Shown: positions 1 to 8,907 of the stretch, piece after piece
How the letters are laid out: each line of letters opens with the position of its first letter
Numbering within the stretch: the stretch's first letter is position 1
Origin: Psychromonas marina
GTDB lineage: Bacteria; Pseudomonadota; Gammaproteobacteria; Enterobacterales; Psychromonadaceae
Direction: 5' to 3'
Length of the DNA: 64,000 bases
Assembly (NCBI RefSeq): GCF_030161115.1
Contig: NZ_BSPQ01000002.1
Span: 404,318-468,317, forward strand
Made by a program: the position numbers and the translations under genes
The notes under the pieces: model-generated
Seen by the model: the letters and a program-made list of their open reading frames with translations, nothing else
Database searches by the model: none
What the model was told of the DNA's origin: nothing

Positions 1-357
1 ATCCATGCGTGCTTTACCGCCAAACTGTGTCACTTTCTCAATCACGCCTTCAAAGTCGTCTGTCTCTAATGCGTAATGGAAGATACCAACTTTAGTGAAA
101 TCAACAACATGGCGTTGTTCACGATCAACCATTTCAAAAAGTTCAAAACCGATACCATCTGATGTTACTAGGTGAGCGATGTTAAAGCCTTTAAAGCCTT
201 CACCAAATACTTCGATACACATTCTGCCGATAGCTGTTTGTTTCTCTTCAATCACTTTAGAGTTGCCCATTACAATATCAAGGCCAAGTGCTTTAGTATA
301 AAACTCTACCGCTTGATCCATATCGCCAACCATAATACCTACATGACTCATTTTCAT
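1..357 (-). CDS. VOC/glyoxalase-family protein (partial, 3' end off window)
   Basis: I translated the minus strand from the ATG at 357. It begins MKMSHVGIMVGDMDQAVEFY and stays open for 119 codons to the window edge. The opening H-V-G-I-M-V-x-D-x-x-x-A-x-x-F-Y pattern is the first beta-alpha unit of the vicinal oxygen chelate fold (glyoxalase I, dioxygenases). IGFELFEM and IFHYALETDD resemble later strands that carry metal ligands. AAGAGAG lies 7-8 bases before the ATG. The substrate cannot be told; VOC proteins of this length are often annotated only as glyoxalase/bleomycin-resistance/dioxygenase. The C-terminus is missing because of the window boundary, so completeness is unknown. Confidence 0.75.
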   Translation of the reverse strand, partial: MKMSHVGIMVGDMDQAVEFYTKALGLDIVMGNSKVIEEKQTAIGRMCIEVFGEGFKGFNIAHLVTSDGIGFELFEMVDREQRHVVDFTKVGIFHYALETDDFEGVIEKVTQFGGKARMD

Positions 358-635
358 AATAATCTCTCTTTTAATTAGTTGCTTGTTTGTTTTGATGGGA
401 GAAGTATAGGGAGAAAAGATTCTGAGATAAAATTATCAAATGAAATCATTTTAATAATTTTTTGTTATCAAGAGGTGTGGGATAGAAACCATCGTCTAGG
501 TTGATAAGTGATTTTATTTTAAGCTTATGGGAAAAAGAAAAATCTATTTTGAAGTGCTATTTTAGTAAACCATTAATTCGATAGGGAAATAAAATAACTA
601 AATTGTAATGAGTGTTTATTAATTGACGACGCTAA

Positions 636-668
636 GTAAAAAGGCCACTAATTTAGTAGCCTTTGTTA
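636..668 (-). terminator. Rho-independent terminator for the 689-3207 minus-strand cluster
   Basis: The stem AAGGC(C)ACTAA / TTTAGT(A)GCCTT spans 641-664. Read on the minus strand it is followed by a T run (CCTTTTTAC). It lies just downstream of the DUF2069 stop. The rest of the 358-688 gap is AT-rich with no gene I can support. Confidence 0.7.
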
Positions 669-688
669 TCTGTATTTCCAAGAAAGAG

Positions 689-1096
689 TTACTTAACTTC
701 TTCTGTCACTTTCTTTTTACGAATACTTAATCCCAGTTCTCGACCTCGATACTTTGCAAAGTAAATGCAGCCCATTAAAAATAGACTTGCAAATATGAGC
801 TCAAGACTTGCCATTAATATCTCCATACGAATACATTCAAGGTAGGCTGTATAAAGAACAACAGTTGAATGTACGATATAGAGTAGTGCTAAAAAACCAC
901 ACCAGGCAAAGGTATACGGGTTTCCTTTAATAATGCCTCGCAGAGGAAATAAAATAGGAATTAACCATATCGATGTAATAAACCAAGGGTTTAATCCAAG
1001 TGGCGGTGGCGATAACCATAGGTGCCATATTGGAATAAGTAACACAAGAGAGAAATACCCAACTCTTGCGACTAGTTTATAATCTTCAGTTTTCAT
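689..1096 (-). CDS. DUF2069 inner-membrane protein
   Basis: This is a 135-residue protein with four hydrophobic segments (about residues 12-29, 36-52, 62-82 and 92-113) and a basic C-terminal tail (RKKKVTEEVK). The WLSPP...NPWFIT...PILFPLRGIIKGNPYTF pattern matches the DUF2069 family of small gammaproteobacterial membrane proteins, whose function is unknown. It is 7 bp downstream of the ArsC-like gene and probably the last gene of a minus-strand operon ending at the 636-668 terminator. In related bacteria the family is also commonly found beside ArsC/YfgD-type genes. The role is not known. Confidence 0.7.
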   Translation of the reverse strand: MKTEDYKLVARVGYFSLVLLIPIWHLWLSPPPLGLNPWFITSIWLIPILFPLRGIIKGNPYTFAWCGFLALLYIVHSTVVLYTAYLECIRMEILMASLELIFASLFLMGCIYFAKYRGRELGLSIRKKKVTEEVK

Positions 1097-1103
1097 CGAA
1101 TGA

Positions 1104-1454
1104 CTACAGTATCGTTAATACAGATTCTGGCGGACGTCCGATTTTGGCCTTGCCATTAGCCAGTACAATAGGGCGCTCAATCAGTTTTGGGTTATCAAGC
1201 ATTGCCTGCAATAACTGTTTTTCATCTTGCTCTTCAGACAGTTGTAACTCTTTATACACTGCTTCTCCAGTGCGCATCAATTGACGCGCAGAGGTAAAGC
1301 CTAATAACGCAATAATATTGCTTAACTCAGCTAATGTTGGTGGATTTTTTAAGTAATCAACAATCGTTAGGTTATCAGTTTTATCTTCGATCAGGGCTAA
1401 AGTTGCACGGCTTTTAGAGCAGCGTGTATTATGAAAAATAGTAATGTCAGTCAT
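1104..1454 (-). CDS. ArsC/Spx-family protein (YfgD-like arsenate reductase homologue)
   Basis: This is a 116-residue thioredoxin-fold protein. It carries the ArsC nucleophile motif C-S-K-S-R near the N-terminus (FHNTRCSKSR), a Y-L-K-N-P-P-T helix start, and the conserved RPIV ... GRPPE C-terminal loop. I place the start at 1454 (MTDITIF) because AAAGGATT lies 4 bases upstream. An earlier ATG at 1487 would overlap ycgN and lacks a ribosome site. The family reduces arsenate with glutathione/glutaredoxin, but the YfgD branch lacks a proven arsenate role. No arsenic genes are nearby, so a housekeeping redox role is as likely. Confidence 0.82.
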   Translation of the reverse strand: MTDITIFHNTRCSKSRATLALIEDKTDNLTIVDYLKNPPTLAELSNIIALLGFTSARQLMRTGEAVYKELQLSEEQDEKQLLQAMLDNPKLIERPIVLANGKAKIGRPPESVLTIL

Positions 1455-1464
1455 GTTTAATCCT

Positions 1465-1905
1465 TTATTCAGCGGGCCAAATTGCAATGTAATCTTCTAA
1501 GTTTTCAGGGTCTATCGCCGTTTCAGAGATAATTTTTCCACGAATAGAAAAACCACCTTTATGCATTGCGGATTTGCTCCCTGTAATCAATGGGTGCCAC
1601 TCTGGTAACGGTTTACTTTCTACCAGTAAACGATACGCACAGTTCCCCGGCAACCAATGGAATTGGTCAATATCATCAAGTGATACTTTTACGCAATCTT
1701 TTACAATTTTAAAACGCTGCTCATACTTACGACACTGGCAGGTTTTAGTATGTAAAAGATGACAAGCAACATTGGTAAAATGTAGTTCTTCTGTATCATC
1801 ATCAATGATTTTATTCAGGCAGCATTTGCCACACCCATCGCACAGAGATTCCCACTCTGATTGGCTCATTTGTGATAATGTTTTCTCTTCCCAAAAATTG
1901 CTCAT
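1465..1905 (-). CDS. ycgN: YcgN-family cysteine-cluster protein (UPF0260)
   Basis: This is a 146-residue protein with the N-terminal cysteine cluster CDGCGKCCLNK (about residues 22-32) and further cysteines at VACHLLHTKTCQCRKY. The pattern resembles zinc/iron-chelating CxxCxxxCC domains. WLPGNCAYRLL and LPEWHPLITG are hallmarks of UPF0260. The biochemical role is unknown. It sits between the lytic transglycosylase (15 bp upstream) and the ArsC-like gene (10 bp downstream), all on the minus strand, and is probably cotranscribed. The ycgL/ycgN neighbourhood beside minCDE is typical of gammaproteobacteria, which supports the call. Confidence 0.88.
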   Translation of the reverse strand: MSNFWEEKTLSQMSQSEWESLCDGCGKCCLNKIIDDDTEELHFTNVACHLLHTKTCQCRKYEQRFKIVKDCVKVSLDDIDQFHWLPGNCAYRLLVESKPLPEWHPLITGSKSAMHKGGFSIRGKIISETAIDPENLEDYIAIWPAE

Positions 1906-1919
1906 CTTATAACTACTCT

Positions 1920-2921
1920 TTATTTACTTGGTGGTGTAATACGTGGATATTTAATACGTTCAGAAAGGTAACTTACCGCTGTTGCGAAGTAGTAAGAACG
2001 ATTCCAGTGCATTAAAACACGATAATTATTGTATGCAAGATAAACTCGACCCGAAGCATCATCTGGAATAACGATGGATGCATTCATATCTACTTTAGGT
2101 AAGTCTGTGCCATCAAAGCGACGCACACCTAATGCTTGCCACTCATCTAATGTTTTACGTTTTTTAATACCTGCTAATTCAATATCAAAATCATCAGGAA
2201 TTAATACTTGTCTACCCCATGTTTCGCTATCATCCCAGCCTTCTGTTTTTAAGTAGTTAGCAGCAGAAGCAAATACGTCGGCGTAATTATTCCAGATATC
2301 TTTCTTACCATCACCATCAAAATCGACTGCGTAGTTGAGGTAAGAGGTTGGCATGAATTGAACTTGTCCCATTGCACCAGCCCATGAACCGATAAATTTA
2401 TCTTGTTCAATATGGCCTTCTTCTAAGATAGTTAATGCAGCAAATAGCTGTTTTTTAAATAATGCTTCACGACGTCCTTCATAAGCCATCGTTGTTAATG
2501 AAGAAATAATATAATTACGGCCGGTCAAACGTCCGAAATTAGTTTCAATTCCCCAAAGTGCCACAATAAAGCGTGGTTGAACACCATACTCTTTACCGAC
2601 TTTATGCAATAGATGATAATGCTTTTTATAAGCTTCACGCGCTTGTTCAATTTTCCAATCAGGTACCGCACGTGGAATATAAGTATCTAAGGTCAGTTTA
2701 AACTCTGGCTGTTCTTTATCTGATTTTACACTGCGTTGTAAAAACTCAACGCTTTCAAACGCATTATTTACAACGGTTGGATCAATACCTAATTCAATTG
2801 CTTCACCCTTTAAGTTAGTGACATATTGATCAAAAGGAATCTTGGTCTCTTCACTGTTTGCGGTCACCGTAAAAGAGGTGAATAAAAGTGTAGAGAGAGT
2901 AAAAATTTTAGTCAGTTTCAT
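1920..2921 (-). CDS. Periplasmic lytic murein transglycosylase, MltB/Slt35 family
   Basis: The 333-residue protein has a signal peptide (residues 1-21, cleaved near VTA-NSEE) with no lipobox cysteine, so it is probably soluble in the periplasm. The GH103-like catalytic domain shows FIVALWGIETNFGR with the likely catalytic Glu at residue 126. GSWAGAMGQVQFMPTSY and DFDGDGKKDIW (an EF-hand-like calcium loop, as in Slt35) follow, then an R-V-Y-L-A-Y-N-N-Y-R-V-L-M-H-W-N-R C-terminal motif. It cleaves the MurNAc-GlcNAc bond of peptidoglycan, forming 1,6-anhydroMurNAc. Its start overlaps the ycgL end by 14 bp, indicating coupled translation. The location next to the Min genes is conserved among related genera. 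Confidence 0.9.
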   Translation of the reverse strand: MKLTKIFTLSTLLFTSFTVTANSEETKIPFDQYVTNLKGEAIELGIDPTVVNNAFESVEFLQRSVKSDKEQPEFKLTLDTYIPRAVPDWKIEQAREAYKKHYHLLHKVGKEYGVQPRFIVALWGIETNFGRLTGRNYIISSLTTMAYEGRREALFKKQLFAALTILEEGHIEQDKFIGSWAGAMGQVQFMPTSYLNYAVDFDGDGKKDIWNNYADVFASAANYLKTEGWDDSETWGRQVLIPDDFDIELAGIKKRKTLDEWQALGVRRFDGTDLPKVDMNASIVIPDDASGRVYLAYNNYRVLMHWNRSYYFATAVSYLSERIKYPRITPPSK

Positions 2922-3207
2922 TAAATGCCTCTAATTGATTTTTTCGCCACGTTTTGTGTTCTTTTAGGAAGTCCACAGGAGGAGGAGGAAGTTGCAAAAA
3001 ATAGCCATTTTTTTGTATCGCTGCAATCACACTATTAGCATCGGTCATTGCGAGCTTAGTATCTGGCTTGATATTTAATAGACTCACCAGTTGTGGAGGT
3101 CCAAATTGAGTGAGTAATGGGTCTGGAACGGGATCAAATTCATCTCTTTTCTCAATAAAAAGATAAGTTTGTGATTTACGAATACTTTTATATACAGCAC
3201 ATAACAT
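2908..3207 (-). CDS. ycgL: YcgL-domain protein
   Basis: This 99-residue protein begins MLCAVYKSIRKSQTYLF and has the conserved P-x-x-L...F-G and NGYFLQLPPPP elements of the YcgL family. The family is a small alpha/beta fold of unknown function found almost only in gammaproteobacteria. It is the first gene of the minus-strand ycgL-mltB-ycgN-arsC-DUF2069 cluster and is divergent from minC, with 127 bp between the two starts. Promoters for both directions must lie in that interval. Confidence 0.9.
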   Translation of the reverse strand: MLCAVYKSIRKSQTYLFIEKRDEFDPVPDPLLTQFGPPQLVSLLNIKPDTKLAMTDANSVIAAIQKNGYFLQLPPPPVDFLKEHKTWRKNQLEAFNETD

Positions 3208-3334
3208 AATACTAATGTAGCCCTTTACTTGCCTAATAAGAGTTCAGACTATAACATGCAATCTGCTTTAAATTTTATAGAAATTGGCTGAATTTTACAT
3301 CAAAAATAGTTTTCTTTAGAGAGATAGAGGTGTT

Positions 3335-4048
3335 ATGACACTAAAATCGTTAAATTTTTCCTTATTAGTGGTAGCTGTTGAAACTGAAGATCTTTCTCAG
3401 TTAGCTGATGAGTTAAACAAAAGACGTATAATGGCCCCAGATTTTTTCCAATATGCACCCGTTGTTGTGCATGTTGAAAATGACACCGCGAATTTAGATT
3501 TTTTGCGTATAAGAGAGATTGTAACGGAAAATGGATTTATTTTAGCTGGTGTTTCGGGTGAGTTATCTGACTCACAAAAAGAGGCGCTGCATGCTGATAA
3601 GATAGCTATTTTAAGACGATCTAAAAGACAGGCTAGTAAGGAGGTTGTTGTTGAAGACAAACCTGCCGAAGTAGTGCCAGAAGAGGTCGCAGAAACAGCT
3701 ACATTTATTGCTAATGAAGTAAAAACTAAAATTGTCACCGGACGAGTTCGTTCCGGACAGCAAATTTACGCTAAAGAGTGTGATTTGGTGATCAATGGTG
3801 ATGTTAGTGCTGGCGCAGAAATTATAGCAGATGGAAACATACATATTTATGGTACGTTACGCGGTCGTGCAATCGCTGGAGCGATGGGCGATCAAACAGC
3901 TTCTGTTTTTTGCCGTGTATTAGCACCTGAACTAGTCTCTATTGCAGGTGTATTTAAATTAAGTGAGGGCTTACCTCATGAGCATCTTGGCAAAAGTTGC
4001 ATTGTGTCGTTACGCAATGGACAACCTGTGATAGAAACTTTGAACTAA
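3335..4048 (+). CDS. minC: Septum site-determining protein MinC
   Basis: This is a 237-residue inhibitor of FtsZ ring assembly. The N-terminal FtsZ-binding domain (about 1-100) is followed by a linker rich in V, E and A (about 110-130). The C-terminal beta-helix dimer/MinD-binding domain starts near VTGRVRSGQQIYAK. The diagnostic G-D-V-S-A-G-A-E-I-I-A-D-G-N-I-H-I-Y-G motif and R-G-R-A-I-A-G-A are intact. It is first in minCDE, 26 bp before minD. MinC with MinD blocks polar division and is swept to the poles by MinE oscillation. Confidence 0.97.
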   Translation: MTLKSLNFSLLVVAVETEDLSQLADELNKRRIMAPDFFQYAPVVVHVENDTANLDFLRIREIVTENGFILAGVSGELSDSQKEALHADKIAILRRSKRQASKEVVVEDKPAEVVPEEVAETATFIANEVKTKIVTGRVRSGQQIYAKECDLVINGDVSAGAEIIADGNIHIYGTLRGRAIAGAMGDQTASVFCRVLAPELVSIAGVFKLSEGLPHEHLGKSCIVSLRNGQPVIETLN

Positions 4049-4074
4049 ATAATAAGTACAACTAAGGAAAAATA

Positions 4075-4887
4075 ATGGCAAAAGTAATTGTTGTCACATC
4101 AGGAAAGGGCGGTGTTGGTAAAACGACCAGCAGCGCAGCAATAGGAACAGGACTTGCACTAAGTGGTGCAAAGACAGTAGTTATTGATTTTGATATCGGT
4201 TTACGTAATCTGGATCTGATCATGGGATGCGAACGTCGCGTTGTTTACGATTTGATTAACGTGATTAATGGTGAAGCAAACCTTCAGCAAGCATTAGTGA
4301 AAGATAAACGCACACCAGGGCTTTTCATATTGCCCGCTTCACAGACACGTAATAAAGACGCGCTGACCAAAGAGGGTGTTGAAAAAGTCATTACTGATCT
4401 TAAAGCCGATGGTTTTGAATATATCATTTGTGATTCTCCTGCTGGTATTGAGCAGGGCGCAATGATGGCGCTATATTTTGCAGATGAAGCGATTGTAACA
4501 ACTAACCCAGAAGTTTCATCAGTACGCGACTCAGATAGAATAACAGGCATGTTATCAAGTAAGTCACTGCGTTCAGAGCAACAGCTTAGCCCGGTAAAAG
4601 TACATCTATTGATTACACGTTATTGCCCAGAGCGAGTTCAACGTGAAGAGATGTTAAGTATTGAGGATATTGATGATTTGTTAGGCATTGATTTAGTGGG
4701 TGTTATCCCTGAATCACAGGAAGTATTGAATGCTTCTAACATGGGTGAACCGGTCATTTTAAATACAGACAGCGATGCGGGTAAAGCCTACCAAGATGCG
4801 GTAGATCGCTTAATGGGTATTGAGCGTGAATTACGTTTTGTTAAATTTGAAAAGAAAGGTTTTTTAAGCCGTTTATTTGGAGCCTAA
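4075..4887 (+). CDS. minD: Septum site-determining ATPase MinD
   Basis: This is a 270-residue ParA/MinD-family ATPase with the deviant Walker A motif GKGGVGKTT at residues 10-18 and the DFDIGLRNLDL switch region. The C-terminal amphipathic membrane-targeting helix (FVKFEKKGFLSRLFGA) anchors the ATP-bound dimer to the inner membrane. It recruits MinC and is released by MinE-stimulated ATP hydrolysis. Length equals the E. coli protein. A ribosome site, AAGGAAAAATA, precedes the ATG. The stop is one base before the minE start codon. Confidence 0.98.
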   Translation: MAKVIVVTSGKGGVGKTTSSAAIGTGLALSGAKTVVIDFDIGLRNLDLIMGCERRVVYDLINVINGEANLQQALVKDKRTPGLFILPASQTRNKDALTKEGVEKVITDLKADGFEYIICDSPAGIEQGAMMALYFADEAIVTTNPEVSSVRDSDRITGMLSSKSLRSEQQLSPVKVHLLITRYCPERVQREEMLSIEDIDDLLGIDLVGVIPESQEVLNASNMGEPVILNTDSDAGKAYQDAVDRLMGIERELRFVKFEKKGFLSRLFGA

Positions 4888-4888
4888 G

Positions 4889-5155
4889 ATGGGACTTTTA
4901 CAGTATTTTAGAAAGGAAGCGCCTAAAAAAGGTAGTGCAAAATTAGCGAAGGATCGTTTACAAATCATTGTTGCTCATGAGCATTCAAGCGCTGCAAGTC
5001 CTTCTTATTTACCGGAACTACAACGTGAAATCGTTGCTGTTATCCGTAAATACATGGATATTTCTGCACAGGATGTAACCTGTGAATTTTCTGATAAAGC
5101 CGAAGATGATATCTCTGTTTTAGAAGTAAATGTCGCGTTGCCAAAAAACAAATAG
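4889..5155 (+). CDS. minE: Cell division topological specificity factor MinE
   Basis: The 88-residue protein starts MGLLQYFRKE at the ATG at 4889. An in-frame TTG at 4877 would overlap minD and is rejected, because the family begins with this amphipathic membrane-binding helix. The MinD-interaction segment AKDRLQIIVAHE is intact, and the C-terminal topological domain follows. MinE stimulates MinD ATPase and drives pole-to-pole oscillation. It is the last gene of the operon, followed at 5174 by a long hairpin. Confidence 0.97.
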   Translation: MGLLQYFRKEAPKKGSAKLAKDRLQIIVAHEHSSAASPSYLPELQREIVAVIRKYMDISAQDVTCEFSDKAEDDISVLEVNVALPKNK

Positions 5156-5173
5156 CGTTGATTGAATCAACAT

Positions 5174-5216
5174 AATAGTCAATCCAATTAAGCGATCGCT
5201 AATCGGATTGACTATT
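5174..5216 (+). terminator. minCDE terminator (near-symmetric hairpin)
   Basis: The long inverted repeat AATAGTCAATCC ... GGATTGACTATT encloses a GCGATCGC core and is followed by TTATTG. It is strong and probably works in both directions. It separates minE from the decayed region 5221-5898. Confidence 0.75.
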
Positions 5217-5250
5217 TTATTGTACTGCACCCGTGCGTAAGGGCGAACGA

Positions 5251-5345
5251 TTAGTGCCTGTCTACCAATCTCTATCTTCCACCACCAGATTCTACCAAGG
5301 TATGCTTAAAAAACTCGTTTCAGATAAGCATTGTGCTTGTAACCT
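5251..5345 (-). pseudogene. Decayed 3' fragment of the secreted-protein gene found intact at 8908-9660
   Basis: About 95 bases here align with minor gaps to the 3' end of the gene at 8908-9660. Both share ACGATTAG(T/C)GCC at the stop, then CCACCACCAGATT, CCAAGGTAT, TTTAAA and CATTGTG in the same order and spacing. The fragment has indels and covers only the last ~30 codons, so it is a remnant of a duplicated copy. The GH8 gene lies between the remnant and the intact copy. The rest of the 5346-5898 gap is AT-rich and shows no gene. Confidence 0.7.
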
Positions 5346-5958
5346 ACGTGTTCTCCGATTCTATCGAGGTAATTATGTACTTTACTTCCAATTTTGTAAT
5401 TAGAGTAAGTCATTAGCTACCATTGATATGTTGTTATAAATGAAGCTTCCTGAGTACTTATCGAAATAATAGGATCTGTTGAACTTTGCCGCTTAAATTT
5501 TTTTATCGGGGCGTTTTAAGGTAGACCGTGAGCTAATCATCTAAACAAAATTTGTCCTGCACATAGCAAAACCTCATAAGGTGAAATCGACGGAATATGC
5601 ACAGTATTTATCTCTTGTTTACCTAGAATAACCACACGAGATAATAGCTATCTGCTTAAATCGTTGCAAAAATAAACGCTGAAAATCAACTTCCCTTAGC
5701 GTGATTTTTATTCTCTTGAGAATCCTGTTCACTGTTATTGTTGTTTAAACACGCCTCAAATATGAAAAAGCATTTCAGTTTTGTCAGTAATAAATATTGA
5801 TCACATAAAAAATATTAAAGACGATATCGCTCTCTAAAAAGTAAAAAATCATAATTCCAAAATAAGTTTTTATAAATGTTGAATTATTTTTTTAACATAT
5901 GGTTAACACGAATTCGAAAATCGGATTCAAAACTTTAACTCATAAAAATGGAATATGT

Positions 5959-8763
5959 ATGAATTTAAATAAACTATTACTACCAGTTTTAGGGCTTGGT
6001 ATATTAGCGAACGGCTGTTATGCACAACAATTAGCGGGTGACGAACTAGAGAACGGTTCATTATTACCTGGATACTCTGGGGTTATCTCAACCCCATTCA
6101 ATGGTGTTGCTGCTTATGCGGATGGTGACGGTGTCAAAATCGATACACAAATAAGTGGTGTCCCAGGACTGTTTCGGTTAGATATACGCGGGGCAAGTAC
6201 TGCCTCGAGTGCAGCCGGCATTAGCGTTTATCTTGGTGATAAGAAAATTGGTGCAACGAGCTTTAGTGGCACAACGTCAGCAATTTCTAGCATTAGCTTT
6301 AATTTGGAGAATTCACCAAGTAGTTCAGAGCTTAGGTTTGTATTAGAAACTGATAATGGCAGTAATGATACACTTTTAGATTCATATGAATTACATCGCA
6401 CGGGTGATATACCTGCTCTTCCCGATGCTCCGGTGCTTCCAGACCAAGGTTCATATGAATCGGGCGTCTACCGTAATATGTTCCAAGAACTTGGTTATAG
6501 TGCGGCACAGGTTGATACACGTTTAAATGAAGTTTATGACCAATTATTTCATTCAACGGATACTGCTAATAAAGCGTTATTTATCCCTGTGGGCGATGAT
6601 ATGGGATACATTTGGGATGTTGGTAATAATGATGTGCGTTCAGAGGGGATGTCTTACGGCATGATGATGGCGTTACAGATGAACCGTCAAGATGACTTTA
6701 ACAAATTATGGAAATGGGCAAGTACTTATTCATTAAATAAATCAGGCAATAACAAAGGTTACTTTGCTTGGCAAGTGAGCACTTCAGGTGTCACATTAGA
6801 TGCTGCGCCAGCGCCAGACGGTGAAGAATACTTTGTTACTGCACTATTTTTTGCCGCGAACCGCTGGGGTAATGGTGAAGGGATCTACAATTATGAAGCA
6901 CAAGCCAATCAAATATTAAAAGATATGTTTGGTAATGGTGAAACACGTTATAACAACAGTGGCGAATTAGAAGAATATAGTTTGTTCAATCATGAAAATA
7001 AACAGATTGTATTCTCTCCTTCAACCCCCACAGATCGGAACTGGACAGATACTTCTTATCATTTGCCGGCTTTTTATGAGTTATGGGCAAAATGGGCTGA
7101 TAATAACAACGCTTTTTGGGCTGAGTTAGCTGATGTTTCTCGCCAACACTTTAAAGACGCAGCAGATCCAACAACAGGTTTAACACCTGATTATGCATAT
7201 TTTGATGGGTCACCACACGGTGACTTCCAACATTGGAAAGATACTTTTCAATATGACGCTTGGCGTGTGATTAGTAATGTTGCGATGGATTATGCTTGGT
7301 GGAAAAAAGATGAATGGCAAGTAACACAAGCGAAACGTTTACAATCTTTCTTTAAAAGTGAAGGCATGGAATCATATGCTAGCTTATACGAGTTAGACGG
7401 TACGCGATATGAGAACAACAAAGATCATTCACCTGGTTTAGTGGCCATGAATGCGATTGCAAGTTTAGCTTCTGATAGTCAAGATGCTTGGGAGTTTGTT
7501 GATGCATTTTGGAATACTGAGGTACCCACGGGTAAATGGCGTTATTACGATGGCTCTTTATACATGTTTGGTATGTTAGCAATGAGTGGTAACTACCGCA
7601 TTTATTGTCCAAATAATGAATGTGATCAAATATCAGGACCAGCACCTGATCCTGTAAACCGCGCACCGGTTGCGAATAATGATTCAGTTACCATCATTGA
7701 AGGTAATACGGCGACAATAAATGTTGTTAATAACGATACCGATGCTGATAATGATATTTTAAACATCTTATCTTATACCCAAGCGGGTAACGGTTCCGTT
7801 AGCCAAAATGGGGATAATCTAACGTATATACCTAATGCTGGTTTTACTGGCACAGATAACTTTTATTATGTGGTTACTGATGGCAGTAAAAATAGTAATA
7901 ATGCCACGGTAACTGTGACGATAAATGAAAATGGCACAACTGATCCAGATCCAACGCCAGGTGAAGAGTTAGTATTTGAAGAGATGGAATCAGGCGCTAT
8001 TTCCCCATCATACCGTCAACCTATCAATAACCCATACGCAGGTGTCATTCTGTATGGTAATAATGAAGCCGTTGCATTTGCGACTAATTTATCTGCAGGA
8101 GATTATTCGCTAGAAATAAATGGTAGCTCTAGCAACGCCTCTGCAGCAGGTATTAGTATTTATATCGATGGTAATAAAGTGGGCGAAACAAGTTTCAGTG
8201 GCACGACCCGCGTTGTACAAACGGTGGCATTCACTTTAACAAGTTCTGCAAATGAAATTAGCTTTGTGCTCGAATCTGATGTGGGTCAAAATGATACATT
8301 GTTAGATTGGTTTAAAATCTTTAGTGGTAATGGTTCAACTGAACCGGGTGACGGTGGTACAACACCAAGCAATGGTGCCGCTGTACCGGGTACTTTACAA
8401 GCAGAAGATTACACAAGCGAAAGTGGTACACAAACTGAAAATACCAATGATACTAATGGCGGTTTAAATGTTGGTTATATTCAAAATGGTGACTATTTAG
8501 AGTTTGCTATCAATGTTGAGCAAGCGGGTACTTATACCCTAGAGGCACGTGTCGCGAGTAATACAAGCGGTGGTGATATTGATGTAATTATCGGTGCGAC
8601 TAGTGTCGGTACGTTAACTGTATCAAATACGGGTGGATGGCAAGCTTGGCAAACAATCAGTACGACAGTAACATTGTCGGCAGGTGAGCAAATACTCCGT
8701 ACCAATTTTGGAGGTGGGCAAGGTTATTTATTTAACCTTAACTATTTAACGTTTAGTAAATAG
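5959..8763 (+). CDS. Secreted multidomain GH8 glycosidase (xylanase-like) with CBM modules
   Basis: The protein has 934 residues from the ATG at 5959. The in-frame ATG at 5899 would add 20 residues ahead of the signal peptide MNLNKLLLPVLGLGILANGC and is less likely. Domains: signal peptide (1-22), a beta-sandwich CBM-like module (~28-150), the GH8 catalytic (alpha/alpha)6 domain (~165-550), a cadherin/Big-type spacer (~570-660), a second copy of the N-terminal module (~675-800) and a C-terminal CBM6 (~812-934). GH8 landmarks are DVRSEGMSYGM with the probable proton donor Glu (~229), APDGEEYF and DTFQYDAWR. The pattern resembles cold-active GH8 xylanases and reducing-end exo-oligoxylanases more than cellulases, but the substrate is inferred. 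The ANGC sequence could be a poor lipobox. No export or sugar-uptake genes are adjacent. Confidence 0.88.
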   Translation: MNLNKLLLPVLGLGILANGCYAQQLAGDELENGSLLPGYSGVISTPFNGVAAYADGDGVKIDTQISGVPGLFRLDIRGASTASSAAGISVYLGDKKIGATSFSGTTSAISSISFNLENSPSSSELRFVLETDNGSNDTLLDSYELHRTGDIPALPDAPVLPDQGSYESGVYRNMFQELGYSAAQVDTRLNEVYDQLFHSTDTANKALFIPVGDDMGYIWDVGNNDVRSEGMSYGMMMALQMNRQDDFNKLWKWASTYSLNKSGNNKGYFAWQVSTSGVTLDAAPAPDGEEYFVTALFFAANRWGNGEGIYNYEAQANQILKDMFGNGETRYNNSGELEEYSLFNHENKQIVFSPSTPTDRNWTDTSYHLPAFYELWAKWADNNNAFWAELADVSRQHFKDAADPTTGLTPDYAYFDGSPHGDFQHWKDTFQYDAWRVISNVAMDYAWWKKDEWQVTQAKRLQSFFKSEGMESYASLYELDGTRYENNKDHSPGLVAMNAIASLASDSQDAWEFVDAFWNTEVPTGKWRYYDGSLYMFGMLAMSGNYRIYCPNNECDQISGPAPDPVNRAPVANNDSVTIIEGNTATINVVNNDTDADNDILNILSYTQAGNGSVSQNGDNLTYIPNAGFTGTDNFYYVVTDGSKNSNNATVTVTINENGTTDPDPTPGEELVFEEMESGAISPSYRQPINNPYAGVILYGNNEAVAFATNLSAGDYSLEINGSSSNASAAGISIYIDGNKVGETSFSGTTRVVQTVAFTLTSSANEISFVLESDVGQNDTLLDWFKIFSGNGSTEPGDGGTTPSNGAAVPGTLQAEDYTSESGTQTENTNDTNGGLNVGYIQNGDYLEFAINVEQAGTYTLEARVASNTSGGDIDVIIGATSVGTLTVSNTGGWQAWQTISTTVTLSAGEQILRTNFGGGQGYLFNLNYLTFSK

Positions 8764-8777
8764 TTTTAAGTTTATTG

Positions 8778-8823
8778 GCGTTTTTGTGATACTTAAATCA
8801 GTATCACAAACGCGCTTTTTATT
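8778..8823 (+). terminator. Terminator of the GH8 gene
   Basis: The stem GCGTTTTTGTGATACT / AGTATCACAAACGC is followed by GCTTTTTATT. It starts 15 bp after the GH8 stop. Confidence 0.85.
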
Positions 8824-8907
8824 CATTTAGCTATGTACTATCGATAGTGAATGTAGTTTGGTACAACTCGTAAAGACACTATTAATGCTGATATTAATAG
8901 GAAACGA

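Noticed and set aside
172-378. 68-codon plus-strand frame at the window start
   Set aside because: It lies antisense to the VOC-family gene (1-357, minus), which has a clear fold pattern and ribosome site.
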